Shown one piece after another: positions 9,364 through 16,971 of a DNA stretch of 64,000 nt (positions are counted from its first letter, which is position 1; the number at the start of each line of letters is the position of its first letter). Source of the DNA: Solwaraspora sp. WMMA2065 (lineage in GTDB: Bacteria > Actinomycetota > Actinomycetes > Mycobacteriales > Micromonosporaceae); the NCBI RefSeq assembly GCF_030345075.1, contig NZ_CP128361.1:1054001-1118000 (forward strand), in the 5' to 3' direction. Both the position numbers and the translations under genes were made by a program. Below the pieces are notes generated by a model, which ran no database searches, was not told the origin of the DNA, and saw nothing but the letters and a program-made list of their open reading frames with translations.

Positions 9364-10413
9364 TCAGGCGGGTTGGATGAACGTGATGCTCTGCGGACCG
9401 TTCATGCGAATCGGTTCGCCAGTGGCACTGCTGAAGTCGGTGCCACCGTGCCAGCGGTGCTCACTACTGCAGACACAGCGGATCTTCACCTGCTGTCGCG
9501 GCAGTACCATGAGCGACGCGCCGGTCGCCTCGTCGGCCAGCTCGACGATCCCCACCGGGTCTTTCGTGCTGACGTTGAGCAGAACCAGCTGGCCCGGACC
9601 CTGCGGCGGGTCGGCGATCTCGATGCTCACCGAGGTCCCGGCCTCCAACTGGTACGCGTACGGCGGGGCGTTGACGTCCGCCGCCACCAGATCGGCGCGC
9701 AGCCGGTTGCCGACGTGCCCGCTCCACTGGTACGGGTAGCCGTCCGCTTTGAACAGCAGCGGCCACTCGTACGGCCCCAGCCAGTCGACGACGAACGAGC
9801 CCTTGTCGTCGACCGGTGCGTAGCGCGGATCCCGCGAACCGTCGGCGACCGGCGCGACGAGCCCGACCGTACCGTTCGTCAGGGTCTCGTCGTCGGCACC
9901 CTGCACGGTGCCGACGATCACTGAGCGCGCGTCCAGTCGGATCGTCGGCCCGGACCGCACCTCGTCGGCGGAGAAGGTGAACCACCGCGCATTCTTCTGG
10001 GTGCCGGTGCCGCCGTCCTGGCTGACCCACTGGGCACCGTACCGGCTACCCGAGTCGGGCAACGCGAACAGATTGTAGGAACCCGGCCCGGGAACCGAGA
10101 CATTCACCCGGCCCCGGGAGTCGCTCCGGGTCGGGCAGACGTCGGTAAAGCTGAACGTGAATACCGGAACGGCGAATACGCAGATGTCGGCCACCGGCTC
10201 GCCGGTGATCGCGTCCACTACGTCGGTGCGGATACCCGGCCCGTCGAAAGCCGTCGTCGCGTACGCCTGCGGTGCGATCGTGGCACCGCCCAGGAGGGCC
10301 GCAGCGACCACCGAACCGAGCACGATCCTCCGTTTCCGGTTGCCGACCGAGCGTGGTTGGACGGCGCGGTGGGCCCCGCCTTTGCCGCCTGTGGAAAATC
10401 GAATGATTCTCAA
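9364..10413 (-). CDS. Secreted protein with carboxypeptidase-regulatory-like repeats, function unknown
   Basis: A 349-residue exported protein. After a basic n-region (GNRKRRI) there is a hydrophobic segment and a likely signal cleavage after PQAYA (~residue 52). The mature part contains repeated beta-sandwich-like strands, e.g. TDVVDAITGEPVADICVFAV with SRGRVNVSVPGPGSYNLFA, the pattern of carboxypeptidase-regulatory/transthyretin-like modules. Four cysteines are present, one pair near the C-terminus (CVC). No enzyme motif was found. The start is a TTG at 10413, supported by AAAGGGG eight bases upstream. It stands alone between a terminator and the lacI-type gene. The substrate or partner cannot be inferred. 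Confidence 0.7.
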   Translation of the reverse strand: MRIIRFSTGGKGGAHRAVQPRSVGNRKRRIVLGSVVAAALLGGATIAPQAYATTAFDGPGIRTDVVDAITGEPVADICVFAVPVFTFSFTDVCPTRSDSRGRVNVSVPGPGSYNLFALPDSGSRYGAQWVSQDGGTGTQKNARWFTFSADEVRSGPTIRLDARSVIVGTVQGADDETLTNGTVGLVAPVADGSRDPRYAPVDDKGSFVVDWLGPYEWPLLFKADGYPYQWSGHVGNRLRADLVAADVNAPPYAYQLEAGTSVSIEIADPPQGPGQLVLLNVSTKDPVGIVELADEATGASLMVLPRQQVKIRCVCSSEHRWHGGTDFSSATGEPIRMNGPQSITFIQPA

Positions 10414-10584
10414 CGAGGTTGCCCCTTTCGCATTTGCACTGCACTGCTAGGTGCCAGATGAGTTTGTAGCACGGATCATCGTCAATTCCCGGTTGCGGAT
10501 GCCGGTGCGGCGAGCGTTTCGCTGTCGATCGGCGCCCGCGATGCTTGGAAACGCGCAACCGGGTTCGGTTCCGGGTGATCCCGC

Positions 10585-11589
10585 TCAGGCGGACTCGCGC
10601 CATACGACGGGGGTCGGCAGCAGCGCCCCGCCGGCTGCGATGTGGTCGCCGTTGATCTGGCGCAGCACCAGGTCGGCGGCGCGGGCCCCGATCTCCTTCG
10701 CTGGCTGGTGCACGGTGGACAGCGGTGGGTTGGTGCGGAGCGCCCAGGCGCTGTCGTCGAATCCGACCACGCCGACATCGGCCGGTACGGTCCGGCCGGC
10801 CTCGCGCAGGGTCTGGATCGCTCCGGCGGCGACCACGTCCGAGGCTGCGAAGACGCCGTCGAGGTCGGGTGTCCGCTCCAGCAGGGTCTGCATGCCGCTG
10901 ACGCCGCACGAGTAGTCGTAGAGGGGGACTTCGGCGACCAGCCGGGGGTCGAACCGGTCGCCGAGTGCCTGGCGGAAGCCGGTGAGCCGGTCGGCACCGG
11001 AGTCGCGGTTCAGCGCGGCGGCGATCATGCCGATCCGCCGCCGGCCGGTGGCGACCAGCCGGGTGGTGATCTCCCGTGCCGAGCCGACGTTGTCGACCCC
11101 GACGTACGGGATCTCCTGCGCCAGGTCGGGCGGGTGCCCGACGAAGGCGGCCGGCAACTTCAGGTCGGTGACGACCCGGGTGATCGGGTCGTGTACGCGG
11201 GCCGAGACGATCACCGCGCCGTCGACGAAGCCGCCACTGAGGTAGCGGGCGATCCGTTCAGTGTCCCGGTCGGAGTCGACCACCAGGTTGACCATCTGGT
11301 ACTCGCCGGCGGAGAGCACCGCGTTGGCGCCCAGCATGATCGCCCCGATGTTCGGGTCCTCCAGAAACAGCGAGTGCGGTTCGAGCACGATGAAGCCGAC
11401 CGCCTGGGAACGTTGGGTGACCAGGTTGCGGGCGGCGGTGTTCGGTACGTAGCCGACCTCGGCGATGGCGGCGAGGATCGCGGCGCGGGCAACGGGGGAG
11501 ACGTAGCCACCGTTGAGGACCCGGCTGACGGTGCCCCGGGACACGCCGGCGGCGGCGGCGACGTCGTGCACGGTGGCCCGCTTCGTCAT
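10585..11589 (-). CDS. LacI-family transcriptional repressor of the galactoside operon
   Basis: A 334-residue DNA-binding regulator. Residues 1-25 (MTKRATVHDVAAAAGVSRGT with VSRVLNG following) are a textbook LacI helix-turn-helix plus hinge helix. The rest is the periplasmic-binding-protein-like sensor domain, with typical FVDGAVIVSA, DGVFAASDVVAAG and DVGVVGFDDS segments, so a sugar effector is expected. ATG 11589 was chosen because the HTH begins there; an in-frame GTG at 11607 is possible. It is divergent from the GH42 gene, and the 164-base gap contains a promoter and two operator-like palindromes. It probably represses the five-gene operon to its right and responds to a galactoside or galactose derivative (inference). 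Confidence 0.93.
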   Translation of the reverse strand: MTKRATVHDVAAAAGVSRGTVSRVLNGGYVSPVARAAILAAIAEVGYVPNTAARNLVTQRSQAVGFIVLEPHSLFLEDPNIGAIMLGANAVLSAGEYQMVNLVVDSDRDTERIARYLSGGFVDGAVIVSARVHDPITRVVTDLKLPAAFVGHPPDLAQEIPYVGVDNVGSAREITTRLVATGRRRIGMIAAALNRDSGADRLTGFRQALGDRFDPRLVAEVPLYDYSCGVSGMQTLLERTPDLDGVFAASDVVAAGAIQTLREAGRTVPADVGVVGFDDSAWALRTNPPLSTVHQPAKEIGARAADLVLRQINGDHIAAGGALLPTPVVWRESA

Positions 11590-11631
11590 CGGTCTCGGCC
11601 GGTTCACGCCGATCACTGTAGCGGCCGGCCC

Positions 11632-11660
11632 TTGACCTGCGGCGGAACGCGGCTCTAACG
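11632..11660 (+). promoter_or_regulatory. Sigma-70-type promoter of the galactoside operon
   Basis: TTGACC (11632-11637) and TAACGT (11655-11660) are separated by exactly 17 bases and point at the GH42 gene. The -10 element overlaps the left edge of operator O1 at 11658-11675, so a repressor bound there would block RNA polymerase. Transcription would begin near 11667, giving a leader of ~85 bases. Confidence 0.6.
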
Positions 11661-11675
11661 TCTGCACGTTCACAC
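11658..11675. promoter_or_regulatory. LacI-type operator O1
   Basis: The 18-mer cgtctgcacgttcacaca matches the perfect palindrome O2 at 15 of 18 positions, including the central CACGTT/CACGTG core. It overlaps the -10 element and probable start site of the operon promoter. The arrangement, a divergent LacI gene with two copies of one motif 48 bases centre to centre, suggests looping repression. Confidence 0.6.
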
Positions 11676-11705
11676 ATTCGTTTGCCGACTGTACACACGA
11701 CGAAA

Positions 11706-11723
11706 TGTGTGCACGTGCACACA
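11706..11723. promoter_or_regulatory. LacI-type operator O2, perfect 18-bp palindrome
   Basis: The sequence tgtgtgcacgtgcacaca is a perfect palindrome with a central CG, the hallmark of LacI-family operators. It lies 30 bases before the GH42 start codon, downstream of the predicted promoter, where a bound repressor would act as a roadblock or loop with O1. Confidence 0.7.
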
Positions 11724-11753
11724 CACGCCCGTATCTGCAGCGAGGACATCTCG

Positions 11754-13781
11754 ATGACACTGCCCCGTGACCGGTCGGCCGCATCACTGCTGCCGTCGAT
11801 CCGCGGCATCGCGCTGGGCTGTGACTACAACCCGGAGCAGTGGCCGTCGGCGGTGTGGCGCGAGGACGTCGCGCTGATGCGACAGGCCGGCGTCGACCTG
11901 GTGGCGATCAACATCTTCGGTTGGTCGAGCATCGAGCCCCGGCCGGGCGAGTACGACTTCGCCGCCCTCGACGAGGTGATCGGCCTGCTGCACGACGCCG
12001 GCATCCGGCTCAACCTCGGCACCGGCACCGCCTCCCCGCCGCCCTGGCTGACCACCCGCCACCCCGAGGTGCTGCCGCGGGCCGCCGACGGCACCACCCG
12101 CTTCCCCGGCGGGCGACAGGCGTGGTGCCCCAGCTCGCCGGTGTACCGCGGGCACGCCCTGGCGCTGGCCGAGCAGGTCGCCCGACGCTACGGCGGGCAC
12201 CCCGCCCTGGCGCTGTGGCACGTGTCCAACGAACTCGGCTGCCACAACGCGTTGTGCTACGACGAGCCCAGCGCGGTCGCGTTCCGGCACTGGCTGCGGC
12301 AGCGCTACGGCAGCCTCGACGCACTTAACGACGCCTGGGGCACGGCCTTTTGGAGTCAGCGCTACGGCGACTGGGACGAGGTGGATCCACCCCGGGCGAA
12401 CCTGTCGGTGGCCAACCCGGCACAGCTACTGGACTTCCACCGGTTCAGCTCCGCGCAGTTGCTGGAGCACTACCGCGCCGAGGCGGCGGTACTGCGCCGG
12501 TACAGCGCCGCGCCGATCACCACGAATCTCATGGTAACCGCCCATATCAGGAATCTAGACTACTGGTCCTGGGCTCCTGACCTGGACATCGTAGCCAACG
12601 ACCACTATCTGGACCACCGGCTCGGCGACCCGGTCGCGGAACTATCCTTCGCCGCCGACCTCACCCGTGGGCTGGCCGGGGGAGCGCCGTGGATGCTGAT
12701 GGAGCAGGCGACCGGCGCGGTCAACTGGCAGCCCTGGAACCTCGCCAAGGAGCCGGGCCAGATGATCCGCAACTCGCTCACCCACGTCGCCCGGGGCGCC
12801 GACTCGATCTGCTTCTTCCAGTGGCGTGCCTCCGCCGCGGGCGCCGAGAAGTACCACTCGGCGATGCTGCCGCACGCCGGCACCGACACCACCACCTGGC
12901 GGGAGGTGCTGCGACTGTCGGAGGTGCTCGACCGGGTCGGCGAGGTCGCCGGCACCCGGGTGCACTCCGACGTGGCCCTGCTGTTCAGCTGGGAGTCCTG
13001 GTGGTCCGCCGACGGTACGGCCCGCCCGTCGACCGAGATTCGCTACCTCGACCAGGTGCACGCCGCGTACACCGGGCTGCGGGAGCTCGGCGTTACCTGC
13101 GACGTCGCCGCGCCGGACGCCGACCTCGCCGGGTACCGGCTGGTCGTCGTGCCGTGTCTGCACCTGGTGACCGACGAGCAGGCCACCGCGCTCGCCCGGT
13201 ACGTCGACGCCGGCGGCCACCTGCTGGTGACCTTCTACAGCGGCATCGTCGACGAACACGACCGGATCCGCCTCGGCGGCTACCCCGGTGCCTTCCGGGA
13301 TCTGCTCGGTGTGGTCGGCGAGGAGTTCGTCCCGCTGCTGCCCGGGGTCGACGTCACTTTGGACAACGGCGCCCGCGCCCGGTGGTGGACCGAGCGGCTG
13401 CGGACCACCACCGCCACGACCGTCGCCTGCTACGCCGACGGCCCGCTGCCCGGCACCCCGGCGGTCACCCGCAACGACTACGGCGCCGGCATCGCCTGGT
13501 ACCTGGCGACCGCGCTGGCCCCCGACGGGCTGCGTGACGTGCTGCGTGCCGCCGTCGACGGGGCCGGGGTGGTCCCGCATGGTCCGGAGAACGACGGCTC
13601 GGTCGAGGTGGTCCGGCGCGTCGGCGGCAACCGCAGCTACCTGTTCGTCGTCAACCACGGCCGTCGGGAGATCCGCCACGCCGCCAGTGGCTACGAACTC
13701 GTCACCGGCACCCCGGTCGACGGGCGGTTGCGAGTCGGCCCCGGCGAGGTCCGGGTGGTCAGAGAGGAGTCGGCCCGGTGA
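11754..13781 (+). CDS. Beta-galactosidase, glycoside hydrolase family 42
   Basis: Cytoplasmic glycosidase of 675 residues without signal peptide, acting on terminal beta-galactosides brought in by the adjoining transporter. The TIM-barrel domain opens with GCDYNPEQWP. The acid/base Glu160 sits in HVSNELG and the nucleophile Glu317 in LMEQATG. The trimerisation and C-terminal small domains follow in the usual order and length for GH42. ATG 11754 is used, with GAGG 11 bases upstream and the family sequence beginning ~20 residues later; an ATG 72 bases upstream lies before operator O2. The stop overlaps the next gene by four bases (GTGA). It is the first gene of a five-gene operon. Confidence 0.95.
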   Translation: MTLPRDRSAASLLPSIRGIALGCDYNPEQWPSAVWREDVALMRQAGVDLVAINIFGWSSIEPRPGEYDFAALDEVIGLLHDAGIRLNLGTGTASPPPWLTTRHPEVLPRAADGTTRFPGGRQAWCPSSPVYRGHALALAEQVARRYGGHPALALWHVSNELGCHNALCYDEPSAVAFRHWLRQRYGSLDALNDAWGTAFWSQRYGDWDEVDPPRANLSVANPAQLLDFHRFSSAQLLEHYRAEAAVLRRYSAAPITTNLMVTAHIRNLDYWSWAPDLDIVANDHYLDHRLGDPVAELSFAADLTRGLAGGAPWMLMEQATGAVNWQPWNLAKEPGQMIRNSLTHVARGADSICFFQWRASAAGAEKYHSAMLPHAGTDTTTWREVLRLSEVLDRVGEVAGTRVHSDVALLFSWESWWSADGTARPSTEIRYLDQVHAAYTGLRELGVTCDVAAPDADLAGYRLVVVPCLHLVTDEQATALARYVDAGGHLLVTFYSGIVDEHDRIRLGGYPGAFRDLLGVVGEEFVPLLPGVDVTLDNGARARWWTERLRTTTATTVACYADGPLPGTPAVTRNDYGAGIAWYLATALAPDGLRDVLRAAVDGAGVVPHGPENDGSVEVVRRVGGNRSYLFVVNHGRREIRHAASGYELVTGTPVDGRLRVGPGEVRVVREESAR

Positions 13782-14692
13782 GCAGATCCCGTCCGGTGCG
13801 GGCGACGGCGACCGGCCGTCGCCGGGCACCCGTGCCGCACAAGAGCGCCATCGCGATCTTCGTGGTGCCGTTCGGGACGCTCTTCGCGCTCTTCTACGCC
13901 GTCCCCATCGGCTACGCCATGGTCCAGTCGCTGTACGTCGTGGAACGCACCGGCACCTTCGGCCCGGCCCGGGAGGTCTTCGGCGGGCTCGCCCAGTACC
14001 AGCGGGTGTTCGCCGACGGCTCGTTCTGGTCGTCGATCGGCCGGGTGCTGCTGTTCGGCGTGGTCCAGGTGCCGGTGATGCTCGGCGTCGCTCTGCTGCT
14101 GGCCCTGCTGCTCGACTCCGGTCTGGTCCGCGGTCGACGCTTCTTCCGGCTCGCCTTCTTCGTGCCGTATGCGGTACCCGGCGTCGTCGCGGCGATCATG
14201 TGGGGCTTCCTGTACTCGCCCAACCTGTCGCCGTTCGCCGCGGTGACCGGTCGGGTGGACCTGCTCGGCGCGGACCTGGTGCTGTGGTCCATCGCCAACG
14301 TCGTCACCTGGGTCTACGTCGGCTACAACATGTTGATCATCTACTCGTCGCTGCTGGCGATCCCGCCGGAGATCTACGAGGCGGCCCGGCTCGACGGCGC
14401 CGGTCCGGCCCGGATCGCCTGGTCGATCAAGATCCCGATGGTGCTGCCGGCGATCGTGCTGACCACCGTCTTCTCCATCATCGGCACCCTGCAGCTGCTG
14501 GCCGAACCGCAGGTGTTCCGAACCTTCAGCTCAGCGGTGTCCAGCACCTACACCCCGAACCTGACCGTCTACTCCACCTCCTCCATCCCCAACTTCAACC
14601 TGGCCGCGGCCTTCTCGGTGGTGCTCGCCTTGGCGACCTTCGCGCTGTCGTTCACGTTCCTGAAATTCACCCAGCGCCGGGACGCGCGATGA
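13778..14692 (+). CDS. Sugar ABC transporter permease (MalF/UgpA type)
   Basis: Inner-membrane subunit of a carbohydrate importer, 304 residues with six predicted membrane helices; the first begins near IAIFVVPFGTLFALFY. The cytoplasmic EAA loop that docks the ATPase is EAARLDGAGPARIAWSIKIP (~residues 203-222), in the normal place. The start GTG overlaps the beta-galactosidase stop and its own stop overlaps the next permease (ATGA), so the three are translated together. The long N-terminal arm seen in true MalF is missing, as in most actinobacterial homologues. Confidence 0.93.
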   Translation: MSRSRPVRATATGRRRAPVPHKSAIAIFVVPFGTLFALFYAVPIGYAMVQSLYVVERTGTFGPAREVFGGLAQYQRVFADGSFWSSIGRVLLFGVVQVPVMLGVALLLALLLDSGLVRGRRFFRLAFFVPYAVPGVVAAIMWGFLYSPNLSPFAAVTGRVDLLGADLVLWSIANVVTWVYVGYNMLIIYSSLLAIPPEIYEAARLDGAGPARIAWSIKIPMVLPAIVLTTVFSIIGTLQLLAEPQVFRTFSSAVSSTYTPNLTVYSTSSIPNFNLAAAFSVVLALATFALSFTFLKFTQRRDAR

Positions 14693-15579
14693 GCGCCCTG
14701 GCCAGGACCACCGCCGGCCGCACCCCCGGCGGTACGCCGTCGCGGGAGTCGCTGCTGTCGCGGTCCGCCGCGACCCTGGTGATGCTGGTCTGCACCGCGT
14801 ACTTCCTGGTGCCGATCTGGTGGCTGGTGGTCGCCTCGGCGAAACCCGAGGGGCGGTTCACCCAGGGTGCGCCCCTGTGGTTCGACGACTTCTCGCTGGT
14901 CGACAACGTCGCCGAGGTGCTGACCTACCGCGACGGGGTGTTTCCCCGCTGGATCCTCAACAGCCTCGCCTACACCGGCGGCGCCGCCCTGATCGGTACC
15001 CTGCTCGCCGCGATGTGCGGGTACGCCCTGGCCAAGTACCGGTTTCCTGGCCGGGAGACGCTGTTCAACGTGGTGCTCGGCGGGGTGCTGGTGCCGGCGA
15101 CCGCGCTCGCCCTGCCACTGTTTCTGATCTTCAGCCGGTTCGAGGCGACCAACACCTTCTGGTCGGTGTTCCTGCCCAGCCTGGTCAACCCGTTCGGGGT
15201 CTACCTGGCCCGGATCTACGCCGCCGCGAGCGTGCCCGACGAGTTGCTGGAAGCGGCCCGCCTCGACGGCGCCGGCGAGGTACGGACCTTTTTCACCGTC
15301 GCCACCCGGCTGATGCTGCCCGCCCTGGTCACCATCTTCCTGTTCCACTTCGTCGCGGTCTGGAACAACTTCCTGCTGCCGCTGATCATGCTCGGCGACG
15401 AGCGGCTGTTCCCGGTCACCCTCGGCCTCTACACCTGGAACACCCAGGTCAACCAGCTGCCCGAACTGCGGGGCCTGGTGCTCGTCGGCGCGCTGCTGTC
15501 GATCGTGCCGCTGGTCGCGGCGTTCTTGCTGCTCCAACGCTTCTGGCGGACCGGCCTCGGGGCCGGCTCGGTCAAGTGA
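14689..15579 (+). CDS. Sugar ABC transporter permease (MalG/UgpE type)
   Basis: Second membrane subunit of the importer, 296 residues with six predicted helices. The EAA loop reads LLEAARLDGAGEVRTFFTVA (~residues 185-204), followed by the usual ALVTIFLFHFVAVWNNFLLPL helix. ATG 14689 overlaps the stop of the preceding permease. The gene is followed after 53 bases by the binding protein. No ATP-binding subunit is encoded in the operon; actinomycetes commonly serve many such importers with one shared MsiK-type ATPase encoded elsewhere, which is inferred here. Confidence 0.93.
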   Translation: MSALARTTAGRTPGGTPSRESLLSRSAATLVMLVCTAYFLVPIWWLVVASAKPEGRFTQGAPLWFDDFSLVDNVAEVLTYRDGVFPRWILNSLAYTGGAALIGTLLAAMCGYALAKYRFPGRETLFNVVLGGVLVPATALALPLFLIFSRFEATNTFWSVFLPSLVNPFGVYLARIYAAASVPDELLEAARLDGAGEVRTFFTVATRLMLPALVTIFLFHFVAVWNNFLLPLIMLGDERLFPVTLGLYTWNTQVNQLPELRGLVLVGALLSIVPLVAAFLLLQRFWRTGLGAGSVK

Positions 15580-15632
15580 ACCCCGCCTTCCGCCGTACCC
15601 GTCCACCCACCGATAACGAGAGAAGGATTTCG

Positions 15633-16967
15633 ATGAGACTCCCCGCCTCGACGGTCGGCGTACTGCTCGCCGGCACGCTCGCGCTGACCGCCTGCTCCTC
15701 CGGCGATTCCGGTGACTCCGGTTCCGGTTCCGGCGCCGCCACCGACTGCAGCCCGGCCGAGGGCCCGGTCACCCTCGACTTCACCTCCTGGATCCCCGGC
15801 ATCGAGCAGGTGGTCGAGGTCTGGAACGAGCAGAACCCCGACATCCAGGTGAACGTGCAGACCGGGCCGAACGGCAACGGCGGCACCTACCAGAACTTCT
15901 TCAACCAGCTGCGCGCCGGCAACGCACCGGACCTGGGCCAGATCGAGTACGACGCGTTGCCCAGCTTCCGGGTGCAGGACGGCCTGGTCGACCTCGGCGC
16001 CTGCGATATCGTGCTCGACGCCCAGGACCAGTTCGTCGACTGGACCTGGGGGCAGGTCAGCTTCGGCGAGGTGGGCTCGGCGTACGCCGTACCGCAGGAC
16101 GCCGGACCGATGGCCCTGTTCTACCGGGCGGACCTATTCGAGGCCAACGGCATCGAGGTGCCGACCACCTGGGCCGAGTACGCGGCCGCCGCCGAGACGG
16201 TCCGCGCCGCCGGCGGCTACATCACCAACTTCTCGTCCAGCGACATCAACCAGTTCGCCGGGCTGGCCTGGCAGGCCGGCGGCCGGTGGTTCGCCAACGA
16301 CGGCGACCAGTGGACGGTGGACCTGACCGACCCGCAGACCACCCAGGTCGCCGAGTACTGGCAGGACCTGATCGACCGCGACCTCGTCTCGACTGTGCCG
16401 CCGTGGACCACCGAGTGGGACAACGCCTACAACAGCGGCTCCGCCTGGACCTGGGTGTCGGCCGTGTGGGGCGCCAACTCGATCAGCTCCGGCGCGCCGG
16501 ACACCGCCGGCAAGTGGGCGGTCGCGCCGATGCCGCAGTGGAACGCCGGCGACCAGGTCGCCGGCAACTGGGGTGGTTCCTCCACCGCCGTGTTCCGGGG
16601 CAGCGAGCACGTCTACGAGGCCGCTCAGTTCGCCCTCTGGCTGAACACCTCCGAGGAGGCGTTGACCCTGCTCAACGCCGAAGCGAACCTCTACCCGGCG
16701 ACCACTGCCGGCACCCAGCTGCCGGCGCTGCGCGAGGGCGTGGAGTTCTACGGTGGCCAGCCGATCTACGAGGTCTTCGCCGAGGCGTCGGAGCAGGTCG
16801 CGGAGGGCTTCGTCTGGGGTCCGACGATGACCCAGACCTACGCCGACGCCTCCGACGGCTTCAAGGCGGCGGTTTCCGGTCAGGGCAGCCTGCTGGACGC
16901 GCTGACCGCCGCGCAAACCTCTACCGTGGATACCCTGAAGTCGCAGTCCATCCCGGTAGCGGAGTGA
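15633..16967 (+). CDS. Extracellular sugar-binding lipoprotein of the ABC importer
   Basis: Solute-binding protein of 444 residues (family 1, maltose/multiple-sugar type). The signal peptide ends in the lipobox LTAC (Cys22), followed by a Ser/Gly-rich tether (SSGDSGDSGSGSG), so it is anchored on the outside of the membrane. The mature part has the two-lobe fold pattern: VTLDFTSWIPG, NAPDLGQIEYDALPSF, AVPQDAGPMALFYR. It is rich in Trp and Tyr, as usual for sugar binding. ATG 15633 has GAGAGAAGG (15618-15626) upstream. It delivers the substrate, by context an alpha- and/or beta-galactoside, to the two permeases upstream. Confidence 0.93.
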   Translation: MRLPASTVGVLLAGTLALTACSSGDSGDSGSGSGAATDCSPAEGPVTLDFTSWIPGIEQVVEVWNEQNPDIQVNVQTGPNGNGGTYQNFFNQLRAGNAPDLGQIEYDALPSFRVQDGLVDLGACDIVLDAQDQFVDWTWGQVSFGEVGSAYAVPQDAGPMALFYRADLFEANGIEVPTTWAEYAAAAETVRAAGGYITNFSSSDINQFAGLAWQAGGRWFANDGDQWTVDLTDPQTTQVAEYWQDLIDRDLVSTVPPWTTEWDNAYNSGSAWTWVSAVWGANSISSGAPDTAGKWAVAPMPQWNAGDQVAGNWGGSSTAVFRGSEHVYEAAQFALWLNTSEEALTLLNAEANLYPATTAGTQLPALREGVEFYGGQPIYEVFAEASEQVAEGFVWGPTMTQTYADASDGFKAAVSGQGSLLDALTAAQTSTVDTLKSQSIPVAE

Positions 16968-16971
16968 CCAT

